Part shown: positions 1 to 6,669 of the stretch, one piece after another
How the letters are laid out: every line of letters starts with the position of its first letter
Position numbering within the stretch: the stretch's first letter is position 1
Assembly: GCA_011064905.1 (NCBI GenBank)
Contig: JAAKFW010000006.1
Span: 1 to 19,080 of the forward strand
Direction: 5' to 3'
DNA: 19,080 bases
DNA from: Candidatus Anoxychlamydiales bacterium
Lineage (GTDB): Bacteria > Chlamydiota > Chlamydiia > Chlamydiales > SM23-39
Made by a program: the position numbers and the translations under genes
Notes under the pieces: generated by a model
The model's input: only the letters and a program-made list of their open reading frames with translations
The model's database searches: none
Told to the model about the DNA's origin: nothing

Positions 1-62
1 CTTATTTAAATATAATCTTGTATGAAAAAGCTGAAATGTTTTCAGTTTTCAGTAAACAAATG

Positions 63-94
63 ACTTTTGAAAGCTCTAAATAGCTATCAAAAGT
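63..94. other. Hairpin upstream of the RRM gene
   Basis: An inverted repeat. Eight bases, ACTTTTGA (63-70), pair with TCAAAAGT (87-94). After one A-A mismatch, AGCT (72-75) pairs with AGCT (82-85), leaving a six-base loop. No U-tract follows, so it does not look like a normal terminator. It lies about 110 bases before the start codon of the RNA-binding protein and could be a 5' leader structure or the end of an upstream transcript. The rest of 1-202 shows no convincing gene. Confidence 0.4.
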
Positions 95-202
95 TGAAAT
101 ATATAAGCTAGGTTTTCTCTTTGTATTTAACTTTTAGGATCTTTGATTTCTTTTATAGTTGCTACATAAGTAAAACTAGAAATTTTTAAAGGAGAATTTT
201 TT

Positions 203-493
203 ATGAAACTATATGTAGGCAACTTGCCACATGCAACAACAGAACAAGAATTAACAGACATTTTTGCAGCTTTCGGCGCAGTTGTAAGTGCAAAAATTAT
301 CTTAGACAGAGACACAGGCAGATCAAGAGGATTTGGATTTGTGGAAATGGGCTCTAAAGATGAAGCTGAAAAAGCTATCGAAGAGCTAAATGGAAAAGAA
401 GTTGGCGGCAGAACTATTGTTGTTAACGAAGCTCGTCAAAGAGAACAAAGAGATAATAATCGTTCATCTTTTAACAGCAAAAGAAGATTCTAA
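203..493 (+). CDS. RRM-domain RNA-binding protein
   Basis: A 96-residue, single-RRM, glycine-rich-type RNA-binding protein, probably cytoplasmic and acting on RNA structure or stability, as in the cyanobacterial and proteobacterial Rbp families. RNP2 is LYVGNL (residues 3-8) and RNP1 is RGFGFVEM (42-49), with aromatic residues in the expected RNA-stacking positions. Residues 78-96 form a short basic tail rich in Arg, Asn and Ser. The start is supported by GGAG at 191-194, eight bases before the ATG. It is a single-gene unit closed by a strong terminator. The converging operon contains a DEAD-box helicase, and both types are often cold-shock or RNA-remodelling proteins. That functional link is inference. 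The RNA targets are unknown. Confidence 0.93.
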   Translation: MKLYVGNLPHATTEQELTDIFAAFGAVVSAKIILDRDTGRSRGFGFVEMGSKDEAEKAIEELNGKEVGGRTIVVNEARQREQRDNNRSSFNSKRRF

Positions 494-507
494 TTATCTA
501 TAATTTT

Positions 508-544
508 ACGCCTTATATCTTAGGATATAAGGCGTTATTTTTTT
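508..544 (+). terminator. Rho-independent terminator after the RRM gene
   Basis: A perfect 12-bp stem, ACGCCTTATATC (508-519) with GATATAAGGCGT (524-535), has a TTAG loop and is followed by TATTTTTTT. It starts 14 bases after the stop codon. The U-tract lies only on the plus-strand side, so it ends the RRM transcript and not the converging thymidine phosphorylase transcript. Confidence 0.9.
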
Positions 545-555
545 GTCTTAATAAT

Positions 556-1947
556 TTATTTTAATATTTTCTTAATCAATGCTGGAGAGCATACATTTTC
601 ATCTTCAATTTCATATGCATCTTCAAAAAATGAAAGAGCTTCTTTTAATTTGCTTTCATCATTATAGTGAATCTCTAAAAGAATATCTGAGTCTTCTACA
701 AAGTCAGATATTTTTTTATAAATTATAACTCCAACACTCAAATCGATCTCATCTTCTATAGTTTTGCGGCCACTTCCAAGAATAGAGCTCCCCAATGCTA
801 TTTTCATGGCATCTAAAGTATTTACAAACCCTGATTTTGTAGCCTTTAGAAAGTATTTAAAATTAGCTGTAGGAAGAAGTGAATAATCATCTAATGATTT
901 TTCATTTCCATTTTGGGCTTTTACCATCTCTTTAAATTTTTCAAATGCAGATCCATCATTAATTACTCGATTAATTTTATCTATTGCATCTTTTTCATTT
1001 TCAGCTTTATTTGCTGCAATGAGCATTTGAGATGCTAGAGTGAAACTTAAATCTCTTAGATCTTCTTGCCCTTTTTGGCATTCTCCTTTTAAAATTTGCA
1101 TGCATTCGATTATCTCTAATGAGTTACCAACCGCCATACCAAGTGGTTGATTCATATCAGAGACTATAGCTATAACTTTAGTATTTAGCTTTTCTCCAAT
1201 GTTTTGCATAGCAATAGCTAGTTTTAATGAACTTTCATAATCTTTTATTAAAGCTCCTTTTCCGGTTTTTACATCCATTACTAATACATCTAAACCCTCA
1301 GCCATCTTTTTACTCATAATGGAGCTAGCAATTAAGGGGATACTCTCTACTGATCCAGAGACATCTCTTAGAGCATATATTTTTTTATCAGCTGGAGCGA
1401 TATCTTTTGTTTGTCCAATTATACAAACTCCTACATCTTTTACTATTTGTTTAAAATTTTCAGAATCTTGATTAACATTGAATCCATCTATCGATTCCAG
1501 CTTGTCTAAGGTGCCTCCTGTATGCCCTAAGCCTCTTCCTGATATCATTGGAACTTTTAAGCCTAATGAGGCGCAAATAGGGGCTAAAATGAGAGATGTC
1601 TTATCTCCAACGCCTCCAGTTGAGTGTTTATCAACAATCGGATCAGAGATTTCATCAAAATTTAGAATTTTTCCAGAATTAATCATAGCATTTGTTAAAT
1701 ATGCTGTTTCATCTGGTGTCATTGAATTTATGAAAATAGCCATTAGAAATGAAGATGCTTGATAATCTTCAATTTTATTTTCTGTATATTCTTGAACGAA
1801 GTAATTTATCTCTTTTTTAGTAAGCTCAATATTATCTCTTTTTTTTGCAATGATATCTAATATACGAAATTGAGAATTATCTTCACAAAAACTTAAGATT
1901 GGTAAAACTAAAACAAGTAAAATATAAACTTTTTTGAAAATAGACAT
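556..1947 (-). CDS. deoA: Thymidine phosphorylase with an N-terminal signal peptide
   Basis: Phosphorolyses thymidine or other pyrimidine nucleosides to base and deoxyribose-1-phosphate. The family signature SGRGLGHTGGTLDKLE is at 136-151, and the phosphate loop DKHSTGGVGDK at 106-116. The residues matching E. coli DeoA His85, Arg171, Ser186 and Lys190 are His108, Arg194, Ser209 and Lys213, a constant offset of 23. That offset equals an extra N-terminus with Lys5-Lys6, a hydrophobic stretch (about 8-20) and a Cys-Glu junction at 21-22, which looks like a signal peptide or lipoprotein signal. No in-frame ATG, GTG or TTG lies between it and the family's usual start, and AGGAAA sits just before the ATG, so the extension looks genuine. 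It lies 126 bases downstream of the helicase on the same strand. An envelope location would be unusual for this enzyme. Confidence 0.92.
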   Translation of the reverse strand: MSIFKKVYILLVLVLPILSFCEDNSQFRILDIIAKKRDNIELTKKEINYFVQEYTENKIEDYQASSFLMAIFINSMTPDETAYLTNAMINSGKILNFDEISDPIVDKHSTGGVGDKTSLILAPICASLGLKVPMISGRGLGHTGGTLDKLESIDGFNVNQDSENFKQIVKDVGVCIIGQTKDIAPADKKIYALRDVSGSVESIPLIASSIMSKKMAEGLDVLVMDVKTGKGALIKDYESSLKLAIAMQNIGEKLNTKVIAIVSDMNQPLGMAVGNSLEIIECMQILKGECQKGQEDLRDLSFTLASQMLIAANKAENEKDAIDKINRVINDGSAFEKFKEMVKAQNGNEKSLDDYSLLPTANFKYFLKATKSGFVNTLDAMKIALGSSILGSGRKTIEDEIDLSVGVIIYKKISDFVEDSDILLEIHYNDESKLKEALSFFEDAYEIEDENVCSPALIKKILK

Positions 1948-2073
1948 AACTTTTTCCTATAGTTATTTTTTTTCATAATGAAATTAAGTAATTTCACTAT
2001 GAGCTGAAAAATTATAAAATTTTATTAAAAAAATGTCTATAAGAAGAAAATAATAATTTAAATTGAGTCTATT

Positions 2074-3840
2074 TTAAGTTCTAAAAGAGCCTTTTTTTGA
2101 AAAAGATCGTACATTACTCTCTTTTCCCTCTCTTTCATCTTTTTTGTCCTTAAAACTTCTTTTCTTATTTGGAAAACCTCTATCATCATCTCTGTTGGAT
2201 GATGATTTTCTTTTAAAGTTTTTTGAGAAATCTCTGTCATCATCTCTGTTAGATGACTTTCTTTTAAAGTTTTTTGAGAAATCTCTGTCATCATCTCTGT
2301 TAGATGACTTTCTTTTAAAGTTGCTTGAGAAATTTCTGTCATCATCTCTGTTGGATGATGGTTTTCTTTTAAAGTTGCTTGAGAAATTTCTGTCATCATC
2401 TCTGTTGGATGATGGTTTTCTTTTAAAGTTGCTTGAGAAATTTCTATCATCAGCTCTGTTAGATGACTTTCTTTTAAAGTTGCTTGAGAAATCTCTATCA
2501 TCATCTCTGTTAGATGATTTTCTTTTAAAGTTGCTTGAGAAATCTCTATCATCATCTCTGTTGGATGATTTTCTTTTAAAGTTGCTTGAGAAATTTCTGT
2601 CATCATCTCTGTTAGATGATTTTCTTGAAAAGTTTTTTCTGGAATCTCTGTCGTTATCTCTATTAGAAAAGTTTCTCTTTCTTGAAAAGTTTTTTGAGAA
2701 TCTGTTCTTATTGTCATCTCTTCTATTACCAGATGATCTAGAAGGTAATAGTTTTTGGCCAGTTAGCTTTTCTATATCGAAAAGAATACCTCGATCTTTT
2801 GGAGATGCAAAAGAAATAGCAAGACCCTTTTCTCCAATTCTTCCTGTTCTACCTATTCTATGAATGTAATCTTCAATAGAATTAGGAAGATCAAAATTTA
2901 TTATATGTGATATTTTAGGAATGTCGATTCCTCTGGCGGCTACATCTGTTGCTATAAGAAGATCTGTTTTACCATGTCTGAATTGAGCAATAATTCTTGT
3001 TCTTTTTCCTTGAGGAATATCTCCATGCAAAGCTTGGGCTCTGTGGCCTTTCTCTTGTAGTTGGTATTTAAGTTCATCTGCATATATTTTTGTAGATGTA
3101 AATATAATTGCTTGTTTTATCTCTTCATCATTTAAAACTTTATCTAAAAGCTCTAATTTATGATCTAGGTTTCTAACTGTGTGGATACGCTGCTCAATGT
3201 TTTCTTTATCAACTGGTATTGTTATATCTACAGGATCTTTTAAAAGATCTTTTACTAAGCTTTTAATAGCTTTTTTTAAAGTTGCTGAAAATAAAAGTGT
3301 TTGATGCTCTGTTTCAATTGCATCTGCGATTCTTCTAACATCATCGATAAATCCCATGTCAAGCATTCGATCTGCTTCATCTAAAATAAAAGTTTCTAAT
3401 CTGGAGAACTTAATTCTTCCGCTATTTATATGGTCGATTAATCTGCCTGGGGTTGCCACTAGTATTTCATATGGTCTATGTAGATCTCTTCTTTGTTGAG
3501 GATAAGGCACTCCACCATATATACAAACCGTTTTAATCATTTTCAAATATTTACTAAACTTTGTTGCTTCTTTAGAAACTTGCATTGCAAGTTCTCTAGT
3601 TGGGACTAAAACTAAAATTCTAGGCCCTTTTCCTTTTAAAGGTTTTTCCATTAACTTTGTTAAAGTTGGGAGGAAAAAAGCTGCTGTTTTTCCAGTTCCT
3701 GTTTGAGCACAGGCAAATAAATCCTTTCCATTTAATATTTCAGGGATTGATTGTTCCTGAATAGGAGTTGCTATTTCATATTTCATTTCTTCAATTGCTT
3801 GAATAACTTTTGAGTGTAAATTTAAATTTTTAAATGTCAT
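2074..3840 (-). CDS. DEAD-box RNA helicase with a repetitive Arg/Asp/Ser tail
   Basis: An ATP-dependent RNA helicase of the RhlE/CsdA kind (588 residues), likely involved in ribosome assembly or RNA decay. All core motifs are present: Q motif TPIQEQ (25-30), AQTGTGKT (45-52), PTRELA (80-85), TPGR (130-133), DEAD (154-157), SAT (185-187), ATDVAARGID (297-306) and HRIGRTGR (327-334). The catalytic core ends near residue 365. The remainder is a low-complexity basic/acidic tail with nine copies of a 17-18 residue unit built on SSNRDDDR and NFKRK, replacing the folded RNA-binding domain found in DbpA or CsdA. Such tails usually hold RNA and can promote condensate formation. That role is inferred here. 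The ribosome-binding site is only a purine run. The exact ortholog is uncertain. Confidence 0.93.
   Translation of the reverse strand: MTFKNLNLHSKVIQAIEEMKYEIATPIQEQSIPEILNGKDLFACAQTGTGKTAAFFLPTLTKLMEKPLKGKGPRILVLVPTRELAMQVSKEATKFSKYLKMIKTVCIYGGVPYPQQRRDLHRPYEILVATPGRLIDHINSGRIKFSRLETFILDEADRMLDMGFIDDVRRIADAIETEHQTLLFSATLKKAIKSLVKDLLKDPVDITIPVDKENIEQRIHTVRNLDHKLELLDKVLNDEEIKQAIIFTSTKIYADELKYQLQEKGHRAQALHGDIPQGKRTRIIAQFRHGKTDLLIATDVAARGIDIPKISHIINFDLPNSIEDYIHRIGRTGRIGEKGLAISFASPKDRGILFDIEKLTGQKLLPSRSSGNRRDDNKNRFSKNFSRKRNFSNRDNDRDSRKNFSRKSSNRDDDRNFSSNFKRKSSNRDDDRDFSSNFKRKSSNRDDDRDFSSNFKRKSSNRADDRNFSSNFKRKPSSNRDDDRNFSSNFKRKPSSNRDDDRNFSSNFKRKSSNRDDDRDFSKNFKRKSSNRDDDRDFSKNFKRKSSSNRDDDRGFPNKKRSFKDKKDEREGKESNVRSFSKKGSFRT
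2164..2619 (-). repeat. Tandem 51/54-bp coding repeats in the helicase tail
   Basis: Nine in-frame units start at residues 408, 425, 442, 459, 477, 495, 512, 529 and 547. Six of the eight steps would be 51 bp if not for three 54-bp steps caused by an added Pro or Ser codon, giving five 51-bp and three 54-bp steps. The consensus is SSNRDDDR, then N or D, FSS or FSK, then NFKRK. Two more degenerate units precede it (about 380-407). Near-identical DNA between units suggests recent expansion by recombination or slippage, so copy number may vary between strains. Confidence 0.92.
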
Positions 3841-4013
3841 CTTTTTTCTTTTTATGGGGTTTATTGGAATTTAAAGTGATGATGATAACATTATATTACA
3901 ATGAAAGATAGTGAAATAAAAAATTAAAATCATTATTTTGTTTTTGTTTTTCTAATCTTTAAATAGCTAAGTTTTAGTCTTTTTGAGATTGAAATTAAAA
4001 ATATTAAAATTTT

Positions 4014-4535
4014 ATGTTCTTAGAAATTTTTATAAATGATAGATTTTATCTTATGAAAAAGTCATCTATTAAATCTAGTTTCGGTTTTGGGGTAGCATCT
4101 GGTGTTATTACTACGCTTGGTTTGATGGTTGGTCTTTTTGCATCCACGAACTCTAAAGGAGTGGTTTTAGGTGGCATTTTAACAATAGCAGTTGCTGATT
4201 CAATGGCAGATGCTGTCGGTATACATTTTTCAGAAGAATCAGAAGGAATTCATACTGAAAGGGAGATTTGGTTTTCTACTCTTTTTACTTTTTTATCTAA
4301 ATTAGTTGTTACCACATCTTTTCTTCCCTTATTGTTTTTGCTGTCCCTTAAGATAGCTATGATTCTAAATATTGTTTGGGGATTTACATTGTTATCAGTT
4401 TTTAGCTATATAATTGCTAAAGAACAGAAAAATAGTCCTTTAAGAGCAATTTCAGAGCATGTATTGATAATGGCATTTGTGATAGTTGTAACATATTATG
4501 TAGGTACATTAATCGATAAGTATATCATCACTTAA
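4014..4535 (+). CDS. VIT1/CCC1-like membrane protein, possible divalent-metal transporter
   Basis: A membrane protein of up to 173 residues resembling the VIT1/CCC1 family of Fe/Mn transporters. The first helix pair, FGVASGVITTLGLMVGLFAS (about 25-44) and the GGILTIAVADSMADAVGI stretch (about 53-70), matches the family's first two helices. An acidic segment follows, HFSEESEGIHTERE (71-84), in the place of the cytoplasmic metal-binding helix of VIT1. Three more hydrophobic segments lie near 90-111, 114-134 and 147-165. Neither Met1 nor Met14 (position 4053) has a strong ribosome-binding site. Met14 starts MKKSSIKSS and fits the family better, so the first 13 residues are doubtful. Substrate assignment is inference. 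Archaeal and bacterial relatives are mostly uncharacterised. Confidence 0.72.
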   Translation: MFLEIFINDRFYLMKKSSIKSSFGFGVASGVITTLGLMVGLFASTNSKGVVLGGILTIAVADSMADAVGIHFSEESEGIHTEREIWFSTLFTFLSKLVVTTSFLPLLFLLSLKIAMILNIVWGFTLLSVFSYIIAKEQKNSPLRAISEHVLIMAFVIVVTYYVGTLIDKYIIT

Positions 4536-4557
4536 AAAAAAATATTATCTTTTTTTT
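4534..4557 (+). terminator. Possible AT-only terminator after the VIT-like gene
   Basis: Nine A (4534-4542), a seven-base spacer, then eight T (4550-4557) immediately after the stop codon. The A/T runs can pair and leave a U-rich 3' end, but the stem has no G-C pairs, so it may be inactive. Confidence 0.25.
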
Positions 4558-4616
4558 CAAAAAACATTAAATTGGATTAATTTGTTAAAATAACCTAGAA
4601 AAGAGAAAGAATTGAT

Positions 4617-5993
4617 ATGGGACTAGTTGATATTTTTGTAGTATTAATTTTTATAATATTTTTAGCTTTTATAGGGCTCTATAAATCTAAAACAAAAGTT
4701 TTTGAGTCTTCTTATTTAGTAGCTGATAGAAATACTAATCTTTTCTCTTTAATTGCAACTCTTGTAATGACAGAGTTTAATAGTGCCACTCTAATCGCTT
4801 TTTCTTCTCTTGGATATATAATGGGAAAAAAAGCTTTTTTATTTCCTCTAATTTTTTTAATAGGACTTTTGTTTTATGCAATTATTGCTGCTAAAAAATG
4901 GAAAGAATTTAATGGCCTATCTGTTGCAGGTTTTTTTACTAAAAAATATGGAAAAAATTTAGGTAAAATAGCGAGCTTTTTATTAATTGTCTCCATGATA
5001 GGATTTACCTCTTCTTATGTTAAGTCTTTGACTCTACTGTTTTCTGAAATCTTCCCTCATTTAAATTTTTGGATCTTAAGTTTAGGTTTAGTTTTTATTA
5101 TACTTTTAATGTGTTTAAGAGAAGGTCTTGTCTCAATTATTAGAACTGATATTTTAAGTTTTATATTGATACTTTTTATTTTCCCTTTGATCTTATTTTT
5201 TGCTTTTAAAGCACCTATGCAAGTAGATGTAAATATCGATTATTCAGATAGTTTTTTTTCATTTAGGTTTTGGCTCTCTTTAGTAATTCTTACTATGTTT
5301 ACCTATATTTTAGCGCCTTGGTATGGACAGAAAATATTTTCAGCTAAAAATGAAAAAACAGCTTCTTTAGCGGTTATATTTTCATCAGTTTTTGTGTTTA
5401 TATTTTACTCTTTTGCTGTTTTTACAACGTATATCTTAAAGGAAAAAGGTTTTATCTTATTAAATCCAGAAAAAGCATATCCTATAGCTTTAAATATCTT
5501 TTTGCCAATAGGACTAAAAGGGCTTAGTTTTGCTCTTTTATTTGCAACATCTGCAACTACCCTAACAGGCGTTTATAGCGCTATGAGCGCTATGGTTATC
5601 TCCGATTTTTTAAAAGAAAAAAAATCTGCACTTCAATCTAAAACATTAATGATTGCTTTTGCTTTTTTATCATATATTTTATCAAATGTTTTAATAGATA
5701 AAGTCTTTGATAAAATGATACTCGCGAATATTCCTATAGCTGCTCTTAGTTTTGCTCTAATTGGAGGGTTTTATTGGAGTAAAACATCCATTATTGGAGC
5801 TTACATTAGCACTATTATTGGAATAATCGCAGGAGTAGTGTCATATCTTATATATAAAGAAGAGGGAATCTACACTTGGGTTTGGGCAACTAAGGGTATT
5901 TTACTTATTTTTGTTTCAGGTATTTTAGGTTCTATTGCTTTTCCGGATAAGAAAAAAGTTATACAAAAATTAAATGAAAAAGAACTTTCATGA
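4617..5993 (+). CDS. Sodium:solute symporter (SSS family)
   Basis: A 458-residue inner-membrane protein with about 12-13 hydrophobic helices, matching the SSS (PutP/PanF/SGLT) family, which couples Na+ entry to uptake of amino acids, sugars, vitamins or similar solutes. Family features are SSYLVADRNT (31-40) after helix 1, LREGLVSIIRTDILSF (167-182), which corresponds to the GGLxAVxWTDxxQ region, and FATSATTLTGVYSAMS (309-324), where the Na2-site Ser/Thr residues normally lie. The ATG is preceded by a GAGAAAGA purine run. It follows the VIT-like gene by about 80 bases, perhaps as a separate unit. I cannot predict the substrate, and the family's specificity cannot be read from these motifs. 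Confidence 0.87.
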   Translation: MGLVDIFVVLIFIIFLAFIGLYKSKTKVFESSYLVADRNTNLFSLIATLVMTEFNSATLIAFSSLGYIMGKKAFLFPLIFLIGLLFYAIIAAKKWKEFNGLSVAGFFTKKYGKNLGKIASFLLIVSMIGFTSSYVKSLTLLFSEIFPHLNFWILSLGLVFIILLMCLREGLVSIIRTDILSFILILFIFPLILFFAFKAPMQVDVNIDYSDSFFSFRFWLSLVILTMFTYILAPWYGQKIFSAKNEKTASLAVIFSSVFVFIFYSFAVFTTYILKEKGFILLNPEKAYPIALNIFLPIGLKGLSFALLFATSATTLTGVYSAMSAMVISDFLKEKKSALQSKTLMIAFAFLSYILSNVLIDKVFDKMILANIPIAALSFALIGGFYWSKTSIIGAYISTIIGIIAGVVSYLIYKEEGIYTWVWATKGILLIFVSGILGSIAFPDKKKVIQKLNEKELS

Positions 5994-6026
5994 AAATAAA
6001 TAATCTATAATTTCAAAAAAGGTAAC

Positions 6027-6669
6027 TTAGCCCTCTTTTTTTAGGGCTATTTTCAAAAAATTAATCAAAAACTTTTTGCCTTCATTATATGAGACTTCAA
6101 CTTCTGGATGAAACTGAGATCCATATGTAAATTTATCTTTGTGTTTTATGCTTTGTATATAAGTGGATTTTGCTAAAAGTTCAAAATCTTTTGGAACTAC
6201 AGCGACAGCCCAACCATGAATTTCAGGTGCAATAAATGGATTTTTCATACCTTTAAATATTGGATCATCTACTAATATGTGAATAGGTTGTATCTCCTGC
6301 TGTACCTCTAAGGCTGTGAGATCTTGCCATCCCATAGATCTTACAAAGGAATATCCATAAGTAAAAGCAAGTATTTGATGGCCTGCACATATTCCTAATA
6401 GTGGTATGTCTGTGTTTCTAATTATTTCAAATATACTCATACATAGGAAGGTGAGGGTAATTTGCATTGTTTCCACTTAAAATTATAGCTAAAGGTTTGT
6501 TTTGCAGTCTGTTTAACATATCTAGAGATATTTCATAGTGGGGGACTCTCAGTGTTTTTAAACCTAAATCTAAAGTTTCTATATATGGAGCTAATTGAGT
6601 AAAGGTGCCCCCATTCATCAGATCTCCAACTAAAAGAACATATTTTCCTTTAGAAAGGGGTGATTGACT
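6027..6669 (-). pseudogene. Class I glutamine amidotransferase (GuaA-N-like), no start and frameshifted
   Basis: Two frames join into one triad-type GATase domain of about 210 residues. The first (6669-6427) reads KYVLLVGD, then TQLAPYIETLD, then AIILSG, and stops at TGA. The second (ending 6027) carries IPLLGICAGHQILAF with the nucleophile Cys and SQFHPEVE with the His and Glu of the catalytic triad. The closest known type is the GATase half of GMP synthase. A one-base change near 6432-6436 separates the frames. The first beta strand lies upstream of the only ATG (6616-6618) and is in the same frame as gadB, directly after its TAG at 6670-6672. The gene therefore has no usable start of its own. 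The likely past role is releasing ammonia and glutamate from glutamine next to glutamate decarboxylase. An assembly error or recoding is the alternative to decay. Confidence 0.8.
6028..6049. terminator. Possible bidirectional hairpin between converging operons
   Basis: TAGCCC (6028-6033) pairs with GGGCTA (6044-6049) around a U-rich ten-base loop. On the plus strand TTTT follows directly. On the minus strand a six-U run follows about seven bases later. It overlaps the end of the GATase coding region and could close both the symporter and the gad transcripts. The short stem makes this tentative. Confidence 0.4.

Noticed and set aside
127..315. Minus-strand ORF across the RRM leader
   Set aside because: Shadow of the RRM RNP region with no ribosome-binding site or family match.
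1478..1762. Plus-strand ORF inside the thymidine phosphorylase gene
   Set aside because: Its product is the antisense shadow of conserved phosphorylase motifs and has no ribosome-binding site or family match.
1979..1996. TGAAATT-AAGT-AATTTCA hairpin as terminator of the helicase transcript
   Set aside because: No U-tract on the minus strand after the stem, so it is unlikely to be an intrinsic terminator. It may be a chance palindrome in AT-rich DNA.
2164..2619. CRISPR-like spaced repeats
   Set aside because: The repeats are continuous, in frame with the helicase, and have no unique spacers or cas genes.
2058..2863. Long overlapping ORFs on both strands across the helicase tail
   Set aside because: They arise because the 51/54-bp repeats are multiples of three and keep all frames open. 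Their products are simple Leu/Lys/Glu-rich copies, and the helicase frame is the one with known motifs.
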